NCBI GenBank assembly: GCA_023433705.1
Contig: JAEYUC010000059.1
Location: 1 to 40,396 of the forward strand
DNA length: 40,396 bases
Direction of reading: 5' to 3'
Origin: Pseudomonadota bacterium
GTDB lineage: Bacteria > Pseudomonadota > Gammaproteobacteria > Steroidobacterales > Steroidobacteraceae
The position numbers and the translations under genes were made by a program. Shown in pieces: positions 17,986 through 25,245 of the stretch. How positions within the stretch are numbered: position 1 is the stretch's first letter; each line of letters opens with the position of its first letter. The notes under the pieces were generated by a model that saw only the letters and a program-made list of their open reading frames with translations, was not told the origin of the DNA and searched no databases.

Positions 17986-18357
17986 TCAGCGCCGTGACAG
18001 CATGCGCACCAGCAGGAAGCCGACGGCCGCGGCCGTGAGCAGCGTGGCGCCCGGATGCCTCTTCACGCCGCGCCCGACGTCCGAGAGCATTCCCCGCACG
18101 TCCTGTTCGCGCACGTAGTCGGCCGTCGTTTCCAGCGCGTCCGCGGTCGAGCGGGCCGCTCTAGCTACCTTGCCGCTCGTGGAATCGGTCTTCTCGCGCA
18201 GGGTCGACGCCGCGGATTCGATGCCACTCGCGACCGCGCCCCGCTTGTCGTCGATCGCGTCCGCGGCCTTGCGGCCGATATCGGATGCGCGTTGCCGGAG
18301 TTTTTCCGCTCCTCCCCGCTCGGGAGGAACGAGTTCGTCGAAGCTGTGGGTTTCCAC
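17986..18357 (-). CDS. YqjD/DUF883-like membrane-anchored protein
   Basis: A 123-residue protein with a long charged amphipathic region (KLRQRASDIGRKAADAIDD through TTADYVREQDVRG). It ends with a single transmembrane helix and basic tail (HPGATLLTAAAVGFLLVRMLSRR). This matches the topology of YqjD/ElaB proteins, which in E. coli are tail-anchored and bind ribosomes in stationary phase. The GTG start at 18357 has GGGAG upstream; an in-frame codon at 18423 lacks a site. It is the first gene of the three-gene operon and is divergent from the SRPBCC gene. Confidence 0.72.
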   Translation of the reverse strand: METHSFDELVPPERGGAEKLRQRASDIGRKAADAIDDKRGAVASGIESAASTLREKTDSTSGKVARAARSTADALETTADYVREQDVRGMLSDVGRGVKRHPGATLLTAAAVGFLLVRMLSRR

Positions 18358-18590
18358 TGTGTTCTCCCGTGAACGATGACGGTCCCAGCAGACCATGCCG
18401 GCGAGACCGGTGCTATCGATCAACGGAACGGTGATCCGTGGGAGCCGGCCTTCGGCCGATGCGCACGCCCGCGTGCGGTCGATGCGTTCGCGATCCGACG
18501 AAGTGTCCGACGACCCGAAGGGATCGCGTCCCGCTGCGCGACGCGGCCCCGCGGCCGCACTCTGATCGTCGCAATCGCGAGGAGGACACC

Positions 18591-19058
18591 ATGGAGCAAG
18601 TTGAAAAAACGGTTGAGGTGGAGCGTCCGTTGAGCACTGTTTACAACCAGTGGACGCAGTTCGAGGAATTCCCCGAGTTCATGGAAGGCGTCAAGGAGGT
18701 TCGTCAGCTCGACGACACGCACCTGCACTGGCGCGCGGAAATCTGGGGCAAGGAAAAGGAATGGGACGCCGAAATCACGGAGCAGGACCCGGACCGGCGG
18801 ATTTCATGGAGGAGCACGTCGGGTGCGCGCAACGCCGGCACCGTGCGGTTCGAACCGCTGGGTCCCGATCGCACTCGGGTCCGGCTCACGATGGCCTATG
18901 AGCCCGAGGACACCGTCGAGAACATCGGCGACGCGCTCGGCATCTTTTCCGCGCGCGTGGAGCACAGCGTCCGGGATTTCAAGGAATTCATCGAAAACCG
19001 CGGGCAGGAGACCGGCGGCTGGCGCGGGGAAGTCGACGGCGGCGAACGGGTGCAGTGA
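18591..19058 (+). CDS. SRPBCC-family protein (polyketide-cyclase/START-like)
   Basis: A 155-residue protein. The opening VEKTVEVERPLSTVYNQWTQ, then FEEFPEFMEGVKEV, is the classic SRPBCC start for a beta-helix-grip hydrophobic pocket. The later WRAEIWGKEKEWDAEI and RVRLTMAYEP strands and the C-terminal helix VRDFKEFIE complete the fold. The ligand is unknown. GGAGG lies 6 nt upstream of the ATG. It is divergent from the yqjD-like operon; such SRPBCC genes often accompany general-stress membrane proteins, so a shared stress regulon is a reasonable guess. Confidence 0.88.
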   Translation: MEQVEKTVEVERPLSTVYNQWTQFEEFPEFMEGVKEVRQLDDTHLHWRAEIWGKEKEWDAEITEQDPDRRISWRSTSGARNAGTVRFEPLGPDRTRVRLTMAYEPEDTVENIGDALGIFSARVEHSVRDFKEFIENRGQETGGWRGEVDGGERVQ

Positions 19059-19063
19059 GCCTC

Positions 19064-19091
19064 GAGGGGGACGGCGCTCCCGCTCCCCCTC
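19064..19091. terminator. bidirectional hairpin terminator candidate
   Basis: GAGGGGGA (19064-19071) pairs perfectly with TCCCCCTC (19084-19091) around a 12-nt loop. The hairpin lies between the convergent SRPBCC and DUF4136 stops. No T-tract follows on either strand. Confidence 0.5.
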
Positions 19092-19094
19092 TAT

Positions 19095-19679
19095 CTACTT
19101 CGGCGCGTACGAACGCGCGGGGAATTCCCGCAGCAGGTCGCTCACCGCGCTCTCGATCAGCGCCTGGTCCGGCGGACCGCCCCGCCCGAGCTGCCGCGAC
19201 ACTCGTCCGTTCCAGACTTCGGTGTTTCGCGCCGGGTCGACCGCGCGCAGGATCAGCGTGCCCTCGCGTACGTTCGTCGACGAAGGGCTGCTGACGCCGA
19301 CGCTCGCGCCGCCGCGCGCGCCGATACTCCCCATCCCGACACCGACGCGCACCGGGTTCGACCGGGTCGTGTCCGCGGCGGCGGTTTCGAAGTGCAGTAC
19401 CAGGTCGGCATCGGCGCCCGCCTTCGCCTCGGCGTAGCCCTTCTGTTGTAGTTCGCTCGCGATCGCCGCCCGAATGTCGTTGTCGAGAATGGAAACCGGC
19501 TGCGCGCCCGGGGCGTCCTGGCCTTGCCACGCGAACGTGGCGAACTCGCTGAAATTGGCATTCGGATCCTTCATCGACTGCACCGGCGGCGCCGACGTGG
19601 CGCATCCGAGCGCCAGCAGAGATACAGCCAGCGCGGCCCCGCGAAAAGCGCGGTACGGATCTGGTTGCGACACCTTCAT
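19095..19679 (-). CDS. DUF4136 lipoprotein
   Basis: A 194-residue lipoprotein. The signal ALAVSLLALGC places the lipid-modified cysteine at about residue 26, followed by ATSAPPVQ. The mature part shows the DUF4136 pattern: FSEFATFAWQG near the start, then an ILDNDIRAAIASELQQKGY helix. A beta-rich domain and the C-terminal VSDLLREFP follow. These proteins are common in proteobacterial envelopes and have no established biochemical role. It converges on the SRPBCC gene with a hairpin between them. Confidence 0.85.
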   Translation of the reverse strand: MKVSQPDPYRAFRGAALAVSLLALGCATSAPPVQSMKDPNANFSEFATFAWQGQDAPGAQPVSILDNDIRAAIASELQQKGYAEAKAGADADLVLHFETAAADTTRSNPVRVGVGMGSIGARGGASVGVSSPSSTNVREGTLILRAVDPARNTEVWNGRVSRQLGRGGPPDQALIESAVSDLLREFPARSYAPK

Positions 19680-19785
19680 GGGTGGCTCCTCGCACGACTG
19701 GATACGCCGTACTTAGACAGAGTTGTCGCGAAACTTGCGTGGGACCATGGTCCTAGGTGCGGCGCGCATTACACTCTGCGCACCG

Positions 19786-21339
19786 ATGAGCCCGCTTTCC
19801 GTCCGTGTCCGGTCCCTGTGCGCAATGTTCGTCCTGTGCATCGGCCTGACTTACCCGAACGCGTTTGCCGAAACACCGCGCCGAACGGTCGAGGAGATCG
19901 TTCCGCTGGTTGAACAGCATTGCGGTTCCTGTCATCCCGCGCCGCGGCCGGACGTGATGCCGCGCGACACGTGGCCCAAGCTCATCAACACGATGGCGGA
20001 GATCGCGCGACAGCGCGCCGGGAGAGAGGTGATTCCTCCGGACGTCGTGCGCGACATCTCGGCGCTGTATTACGGAAGCAGTCCGGAGAAACTGCCGCGA
20101 CTGCCCATCCTGGAACGTGGCCAACCGGCGATCGAATTCGTGCGCCGCGATGTCGGCGCAGCCGCCGCGCTGCCGATGATCCTGGACGTTTCCGCGGTCG
20201 CGCTCGCGCGCGAGCCACATCCGCAATTCCTGGTCAGCGACGGCGCGCAGAAAAAGCTTTCGTTGCTGGAGCGCGCCGGCCAGTCCTGGCGCGAGAACAC
20301 ACTTGCCCTCATCGACATCCCGATTCGAACGCAGACGGTCGACTTCGACGCGGATGGCGACCTCGACATCCTGGTCGCGGATCTCGGCCTGATGCCGCCC
20401 GTCGGCGCACTCGCCGGGAAGATAGTCCTGCTGCGCCAGGACAAGACCGGAAAGTTCGCGAAGGAAATCCTGCAGGAGAAGCTGCACCGCGTCAGCGACG
20501 CGCGCGCGCTCGACCTCGATGGCGACGGCGATCTCGATATCGCCGTGGCGGAGTTCGGCGGCGCGGATCGTGGCTCCCTCTTCTGGCTCGAAAACGTGGG
20601 CGCGGGCAAATACGAGCGGCATACGTTGCTGCAACTGAGCGGCGTGCTGAACGTCACGCCCGCCGACATCGATGGGGACGGCAAGCTGGATCTCGTGAGC
20701 CTGGTCGCGCAGGAACATGAAATGCTCGTCGCGTTCATGGGCTCGGGCGACGGGAAGTTCGAGACACGCATGCTGATGCGCGCGCCGCATCCGATGTTCG
20801 GCTCCACGAGCATGAACGTCGTCGACCTCGATCGCGACGGCGACGTCGACATCCTGTTCACCAACGGCGATGCGTTCGATCTGCACACCGACCCCAAGCC
20901 TTATCACGGTGTGCAATGGGTGGAGAACGACGGCAAGGGCACGTTTCATTATCACGACATCGGCAGGTTTTACGGCGCTTCGGATGCCGAGGCGGCCGAC
21001 CTGGACGGCGATGGCGACATCGACGTCGTGGCAAGTAGTTGGGTGACGTACTGGAACGAGCCCGGCCATTACGCGCTGGTCTGGTTCGAGAACGACGGCC
21101 GTCAGCGCTTCACTCCACACCCGATCAGCGACCGGCCGGCTGGACTCACCACGCTGCAGATCGCGGACGTGAACGGCGACGGCGCACCCGACATCGTCGC
21201 CGGCGCGATGCGCATGGACCTCATGTTCGCGAGCCTGGGCGGACAGAACAAATACGAGGGAACCGGTTTGTTCCCCGACGCGAAGCGCGACCCCGGCCCG
21301 CATCCGCGCATCCTCTTCTTCGAACAGCGAAAGCCGTAA
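19786..21339 (+). CDS. exported c-type-haem-motif protein with FG-GAP/VCBS repeats
   Basis: A 517-residue exported protein. After a signal peptide (SLCAMFVLCIGLTYPNAFA) comes a small cytochrome-c-like segment with the haem motif CGSCH (Cys46, Cys49, His50), followed by PAPRPDVMPRDTWPKLI. The rest is a chain of Asp-rich calcium-binding-type repeats (DFDADGDLDILV, DLDGDGDLDIAV, DIDGDGKLDLVS, DLDRDGDVDILF, DLDGDGDIDVVA, DVNGDGAPDIVA), which predict a beta-propeller. The ATG at 19786 gives a proper signal; an upstream in-frame codon at 19723 does not. Possible roles are surface binding or electron transfer; neither is proven. Confidence 0.82.
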   Translation: MSPLSVRVRSLCAMFVLCIGLTYPNAFAETPRRTVEEIVPLVEQHCGSCHPAPRPDVMPRDTWPKLINTMAEIARQRAGREVIPPDVVRDISALYYGSSPEKLPRLPILERGQPAIEFVRRDVGAAAALPMILDVSAVALAREPHPQFLVSDGAQKKLSLLERAGQSWRENTLALIDIPIRTQTVDFDADGDLDILVADLGLMPPVGALAGKIVLLRQDKTGKFAKEILQEKLHRVSDARALDLDGDGDLDIAVAEFGGADRGSLFWLENVGAGKYERHTLLQLSGVLNVTPADIDGDGKLDLVSLVAQEHEMLVAFMGSGDGKFETRMLMRAPHPMFGSTSMNVVDLDRDGDVDILFTNGDAFDLHTDPKPYHGVQWVENDGKGTFHYHDIGRFYGASDAEAADLDGDGDIDVVASSWVTYWNEPGHYALVWFENDGRQRFTPHPISDRPAGLTTLQIADVNGDGAPDIVAGAMRMDLMFASLGGQNKYEGTGLFPDAKRDPGPHPRILFFEQRKP

Positions 21340-21347
21340 TCCGCACC

Positions 21348-21376
21348 GGTCGGTGCCGGGTGAGAAATCGCTGAGT
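21348..21376. repeat. 29-bp dispersed repeat, copy 2 (intergenic)
   Basis: Identical over 29 bases to 13015-13043. It lies in the 56-bp gap between the convergent FG-GAP gene and the GH43 gene, as expected for a short interspersed element, and contrasts with copy 1, which is inside a gene. Confidence 0.8.
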
Positions 21377-21395
21377 CAGCTCGACCGATCGCCCA

Positions 21396-22463
21396 TCAGC
21401 GAGTCATTTGGTTGGAAGACGAAGCGCTCCGATCGCGCGAGTCCGGCTCGGGCTCGCCGAAATGCGGCGTGCCGTCTGCATTCCACTTCAACGCCTGCAC
21501 GCGCGTCGCGCGGTTGGGATCCTGCAGCTCGTTGCCCTGGATCTCCTGGTAATCGCGCGCGTGATACACGAACAGGTCCGTCTTGCCGTCGGCCGTGGTC
21601 GTGAAGCTGTTGTGGCCCGGGCCGTAAATACCGTTGGCCTCGCTGCTCTTGAATACCGGCCGCGGCGATTTCTTCCACGACGCCGGATCGAGCAGGTCCG
21701 CGTCCGCGGAAGCCGTGAGCAATCCGACGCAGTAGTTATGATTCGTCGCGCTCGCCGAATACGTCATGAAGACGCGCCCGTTGCGTACGAGCACCGCCGG
21801 GCCTTCGTTCACGTCGTACTTGCGCGTCTCCCATTCGTATTCCGGCTTCGTGAGCAGCGTCACGCGGCCGGTGATCGAGGTCGGCGAGTCCATGCGCGCG
21901 ATGTAGATGTTGGTGCCCTTGCCCTCTTCCGGCGTGCGGCCACGTTGTGTCCAGGCGAAGTACCGTTCGCCCCGGTGCACGAACGTCGTGCCGTCGAGCG
22001 AGAAACTTTCCCATCCCGTGTCGATTCGGCCCATCTCCTTCCACTCGCCCTGGAAGGGATCCGCCGATTCGTTCATGAGCACATACGGGCGGATTTCCCA
22101 GATCGCGTCCGCCCGGCTCGCGGTGAAATAGATGTACCACCTGCCGTCGATATGATGGATCTCGGGCGCCCAGATGTGGTGGCTCATCTCGCCCGACTCG
22201 TGCTTGCGCCAAACTACCTTGGCCTCCGCGGCCGAGAGCCGGTTGAGGTCGCGCGTGCGCCGCAACTCGATGCGGTCGTATTCGGGAACGGTGGCCGTGA
22301 AGTAGTACTGGCCGTCGGAGTGCAGCATCGCGTGCGGATCCGCGCGTTGCGGCAGCAGCGGGTTGTCGAACCTGATGTCGGCCGCGATGCAATTGCCCGC
22401 GAGCATCAGCCAGATCGAGGCGCCGGTGGCCACGAGCCCGGCCCGGTATTTCCTGTTTCGCAT
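21396..22463 (-). CDS. secreted glycoside hydrolase family 43 protein
   Basis: A 355-residue five-bladed-propeller glycosidase, probably acting on arabinose- or xylose-containing glycans. The signal peptide is LVATGASIWLMLAGNCIAA. RADPHAMLHSDGQYYFTATV contains the GH43 catalytic base Asp in its usual early position. HHIWAPEIHHIDGRWYIYF is the hallmark WAPE motif with the catalytic Glu or its partner. YDVNEGPAVLVRNGRVFMTYS and GIYGPGHNSFTTTADGKTDL are later blade motifs. The ATG at 22463 is 52 bp after the upstream TPR-like gene, so they may be co-transcribed. The exact substrate cannot be read. Confidence 0.9.
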   Translation of the reverse strand: MRNRKYRAGLVATGASIWLMLAGNCIAADIRFDNPLLPQRADPHAMLHSDGQYYFTATVPEYDRIELRRTRDLNRLSAAEAKVVWRKHESGEMSHHIWAPEIHHIDGRWYIYFTASRADAIWEIRPYVLMNESADPFQGEWKEMGRIDTGWESFSLDGTTFVHRGERYFAWTQRGRTPEEGKGTNIYIARMDSPTSITGRVTLLTKPEYEWETRKYDVNEGPAVLVRNGRVFMTYSASATNHNYCVGLLTASADADLLDPASWKKSPRPVFKSSEANGIYGPGHNSFTTTADGKTDLFVYHARDYQEIQGNELQDPNRATRVQALKWNADGTPHFGEPEPDSRDRSASSSNQMTR

Positions 22464-22515
22464 GGCCGCCAGTCTAACGGCTTGAACAGGGACGCGGTCG
22501 GCGCCGGCGCGAGCG

Positions 22516-24324
22516 TCAACCCTCGGGCCCGGTCGTCCTCGCCTTCGGAAGCAATGCCGCGGCAGCCGGCTGTTCGGGCGATTTGAACGGCCCGTTGGCG
22601 ACAGGCAGAAGCGTGTCGCGCGCCGCATCCTCGAAATCGCGCTTGATGAATTCCTCACCGAGCTTGAGCCGCGGACTGGGCGCGGCGGGCGAAGAAGCAA
22701 CGATCTTGGCCATCCCCTCGACGGCCATGTCCGGCGCTTCCTCGCCGGCAACTTCGAAGCTGTTGTAGTAAGCGATGAGCGGAAGGATGCCTTCCAGTTC
22801 CAGTCGGTTCGCCTGCACGATGTAACTTCTCGCGTCCTTGAGCGGGCGCTGCCGTTCGTCGGCTGGAGCGCGCGCGGCGAGCTGCGCGAGCGCCGTGCCT
22901 TTCCACACCAGCGCCGTGCCTTTCCACATCTCCGACGACTTTTCCCTTTGCGTTTGTGCAAGCGCCCGTTCGGCGGCCTCGAGGCATTCCTGCGGATTGC
23001 CGGCGCGGCACTCGGCCTCCGCCAACAGCAGCTGGTGTTCGATCAGGTTGGGGTATTGCCGCGCATTGCCGCGAAGCCGCTCCAGCCATTCCGCGCGCCG
23101 CTCGAGCGCCGCCGATCGCGCGCGGCCATTTTCATCTTCGGCAGGCACCTCGATCCGTGCCCCAAGCTCGAGCCGGCCGCGGATCAGGCCGGCCTCCGCC
23201 CGGGTCATGCGGCGGACGAACGGTTCCGGCGCGCGATCGGGCGGGAAGTCGATCCGCTCGTACTGCAACTTGCGTCCCTTGTAAGCGGTCACGGCCCTCT
23301 TGAGCTCGGCCGGATCGCCGAAGGCGTTCGCGGCGCTTTGCAGGTCATCACCGCGCGCGATGGCGCCCAGGTAACTCTGCAGCCGCGGCTTCCACTCGTC
23401 GGAGAAATACAGAAGATGGACCAGCCGCCAGGCGTGATAGGGCGTCCAGGCCCGACCGCTCCCGGAAAGATAACGACCGTTCAGGATGTCGGTGATCGGA
23501 TAAGCGATGTTCCGGTAATGCTCCATGACCTGGAAGAAGCCGGGCGGACGCTGGCCGTATTCCACGAAGTTGTCGCCGGTTCTCATCGTCGCGAACAGCT
23601 CGCCGAAACCCTGCAGGAACCAGCGCGGGTAAGCGGCGGGGAAATAGGTCATCAGGTAGTTCTGGGCGAAGCTGGCGTAGAGGCGGGATTCGGCCGACTG
23701 GCAGAAGGCAAGCTCGTTGATGGGAAGCTGCGCGAGGATCTGGCTCGGATCCACGGTGAGCTGTCCACTGGCGGTAACCCTTTGGCTGACGTGAACCGGC
23801 CGAAGCACTTCAGGGCCGTCGGCACCACCGTCGCAATTGCGGCTGGTCGGACGGCCGAGCGACGGACGAAGGACCAGGTTCACGCCGTCCTTCGTGGTTG
23901 CGATCACCGAACCTTCTTCACGCGGATCGTAGTAGACAGTCTTCGCGAACTTCTGCGGAAACGGGCCGTACTGCCAGCGCAAGTCCGTCAGGCGAAGCTG
24001 CTCGAACTCCCCGGCATGCCCGATCATCGTGACGGCGATCTTGATCGTGTCGTCCGGCGTGTCCACCCGGCCAAACAAGGCCGAAAGCAGGAAGTGAAGT
24101 TTCTCGAGATTGTGCGCGGTGGCGCGCAACTCCTTGTCGTCGTTCTGGCTGAAGACGACGACGTGCGGCGTCTCCGCCATGCGCCAGTCGCTCATCTGGA
24201 CTTTCCCTTCGCGGGTGCCGGTGACGGTGATGGTCGTGTCGCCATTCTTCACCGGGGCCGCCAGCTGCGCGTGCGACGGGAGGCTCACGGCGATGCCAAC
24301 GACGAGAAGCAACGATCGCATCAT
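22516..24324 (-). CDS. large exported protein of unknown function with TPR-like C-terminus
   Basis: A 602-residue exported protein (signal MMRSLLLVVGIAVSLPSHA). The middle resembles secreted peptidase-like or DUF1570-type proteins (SFAQNYLMTYFPAAYPRWF, then LQGFGELFATM), but I see no intact HExxH zinc motif, so catalysis is not supported. The C-terminal third is helical and TPR-like (LLLAEAECRAGNPQECLEAA). The start at 24324 is chosen for the GGGGGG site 8 nt upstream rather than the codon at 24348. A perfect-looking in-frame 7-residue duplication, WKGTALV-WKGTALA, comes from a 21-bp tandem repeat at 22889-22930. It lies upstream of the GH43 gene on the same strand. Confidence 0.75.
   Translation of the reverse strand: MMRSLLLVVGIAVSLPSHAQLAAPVKNGDTTITVTGTREGKVQMSDWRMAETPHVVVFSQNDDKELRATAHNLEKLHFLLSALFGRVDTPDDTIKIAVTMIGHAGEFEQLRLTDLRWQYGPFPQKFAKTVYYDPREEGSVIATTKDGVNLVLRPSLGRPTSRNCDGGADGPEVLRPVHVSQRVTASGQLTVDPSQILAQLPINELAFCQSAESRLYASFAQNYLMTYFPAAYPRWFLQGFGELFATMRTGDNFVEYGQRPPGFFQVMEHYRNIAYPITDILNGRYLSGSGRAWTPYHAWRLVHLLYFSDEWKPRLQSYLGAIARGDDLQSAANAFGDPAELKRAVTAYKGRKLQYERIDFPPDRAPEPFVRRMTRAEAGLIRGRLELGARIEVPAEDENGRARSAALERRAEWLERLRGNARQYPNLIEHQLLLAEAECRAGNPQECLEAAERALAQTQREKSSEMWKGTALVWKGTALAQLAARAPADERQRPLKDARSYIVQANRLELEGILPLIAYYNSFEVAGEEAPDMAVEGMAKIVASSPAAPSPRLKLGEEFIKRDFEDAARDTLLPVANGPFKSPEQPAAAALLPKARTTGPEG
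22889..22930. repeat. 21-bp tandem duplication within a coding sequence
   Basis: Two adjacent 21-bp units (22889-22909 and 22910-22930) share AGCGCCGTGCCTTTCCAC and differ only near the end. They encode a 7-residue duplication on the minus strand and keep the frame. The near-identity suggests a recent slippage event. Confidence 0.85.
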
Positions 24325-24788
24325 TCTTCGATCCCCCCAATTCCCCAAGACATCCGGATCGGCATCAAACTACTGACCGCATGCGAGGTCAACTCCTTTT
24401 CGAGAGAATGCCCTGAGCGCGTCAGCCGCGAGACATTCATTCATTCGGGTATCCCATACATGCCTTGGGATCGTTATCGAGCGACTCTTCTGTTTACGTG
24501 CGCAACGCGCGTCGACTACTTTGCGCCTAGCTCCCGGCAAAAGTCGGAAACATAACGCGCGTGCACGGTAGTCAGGTTGCCTTGCTGGCCACCGGTGCGC
24601 AAGGAGTTAGCTGGATGGTCAGGATGAGTGACCTGCTACATGCCGGGACCCGCGAACTCGCCGGGGACGACGATTTCGTCCAGCGGATCGCCGACCGGAG
24701 GCGTCAGGCCAGCCCGGGGAGATATCGCGGCTGGGCGACAATCGCGTTGATAGTTAGCCGCGTGGCGGGACGCCGATCCGAATGGTTG
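24325..24788. other. 464-bp intergenic region without a convincing gene
   Basis: This stretch separates the TPR-like gene from the tRNA 3' end. It contains a short inverted repeat (TCCCA...TGGGA around 24451-24470). It also holds a weak possible reading frame starting ATG at 24615 with AAGGAG 8 nt upstream (MVRMSDLLHAG). That frame runs on the opposite strand straight into the tRNA and intron, stopping at 24896, so I do not call it a gene. No further RNA gene or terminator is clear. Confidence 0.5.
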
Positions 24789-25127
24789 TGGGCCTGCTTG
24801 GATTCGAACCAAGGACCAAGGGATTCACGTTACCGAAGCGTTTCCGCCTCGCGTGGACTATCTCTTCACCCGCGGGTATCCGGTCTAACTAACTAAACCA
24901 GCCACCCGGTGGGGTGCGGGACGCTCTAGCCTGTCATCAAGGGCACTGAAGCCCCCAGGTAGTCTCTGCACCTTCCGGAACTGCAGCTCCGGCTTGGCTC
25001 AGGATTGCCAACCTTCGCGTCGCGAAGGCTAAGGTTCCCCTGAATTCATCCCGTCCACTGCGCAGGTTTCCCTGCGCAGGCACCTATATAGATGAGTCCC
25101 CTGCACTAACCGCTGTGCTACAGGCCC
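24789..25127 (-). tRNA. tRNA-Ile2 (anticodon CAU) split by a group I intron
   Basis: The 5' exon is 25092-25127 (36 nt) and the 3' exon 24789-24825 (37 nt); joined they make a 73-nt tRNA. The acceptor stem GGGCCTG/CAGGCCC is perfect. The D-stem is GCAC/GTGC. The anticodon stem GGGGA/TCCCT carries the loop CT-CAT-AA, and the T-arm is CTTGG-TTCGAAT-CCAAG. The anticodon is CAU. The extended anticodon-arm sequence GACTCATAATC and the following CTTGGTC match tRNA-Ile2 of E. coli better than elongator or initiator Met, so C34 is probably lysidinylated by TilS to read AUA. CCA is not encoded (CAA follows the discriminator A). The intron lies between positions 36 and 37. Confidence 0.93.
24826..25091 (-). 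ncRNA. group I self-splicing intron (IC3-like) in tRNA-Ile(CAU)
   Basis: A 266-nt intron with no open reading frame for a homing endonuclease. The 5' guide GGTG pairs with the exon end CAT, giving the required G-U at the splice site. P2 is a perfect 9-bp hairpin CTGCGCAGG/CCTGCGCAG capped by GAAA. P4-P5 include TTCAGG/CCTGAG and CCTTCGCG/CGCGAAGG. The core reads GAGCCAAGC, then P7 CAGAGACTA, pairing with ATAGTCC near the 3' end. P9 is CGAGGCG/CGCTTCG capped by GAAA. The last intron base is G. These features match the Azoarcus tRNA-Ile intron; this one is longer mainly between the two P7 strands. Splicing is predicted, not shown. Confidence 0.92.
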
Positions 25128-25138
25128 AACCGGGCGCG

Positions 25139-25144
25139 ATTGTA
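25139..25144 (-). promoter_or_regulatory. candidate -10 box for the tRNA gene
   Basis: On the minus strand TACAAT lies 11 nt before the mature tRNA 5' end, a sensible distance for a -10 box plus a short leader. No matching -35 occurs at 16-18 bp; a TTGACG is present but only 8 bp away. Confidence 0.4.
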
Positions 25145-25165
25145 CCGTGCTACGTCAAATGCGGC

Positions 25166-25194
25166 TTGCTTGCAAAGTGATATCACTCTAGTAT
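25166..25194 (+). promoter_or_regulatory. candidate promoter with embedded palindromic operator for the SPFH operon
   Basis: TTGCTT (25166-25171), 17 bp, then TAGTAT (25189-25194) reads as a sigma-70-type promoter facing the SPFH gene. The spacer contains AGTGATATCACT (25176-25187), a perfect 12-bp palindrome. A repressor bound there would block RNA polymerase. The small ribbon-helix-helix-like protein two genes downstream is an obvious candidate binder. Confidence 0.5.
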
Positions 25195-25245
25195 CAGGCC
25201 AACGACAAACAACGGGTCATGTCGACCCGCGATCGGGAGAGTGAA

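Noticed and set aside
22516..24324. Secreted metallopeptidase
   Set aside because: The region around PRWFLQGFGELFAT resembles gluzincin-like proteins but lacks an HExxH motif.
24561..24896. Plus-strand reading frame with AAGGAG before ATG 24615 (MVRMSDLLHAG)
   Set aside because: It runs antisense through the tRNA 3' exon and into the intron, has no recognisable domain, and its C-terminal part is plainly tRNA/intron complement.
25153..25158. TTGACG as the -35 of the tRNA promoter
   Set aside because: It lies only 8 bp from the TACAAT -10 candidate; the spacing is incompatible with sigma-70.
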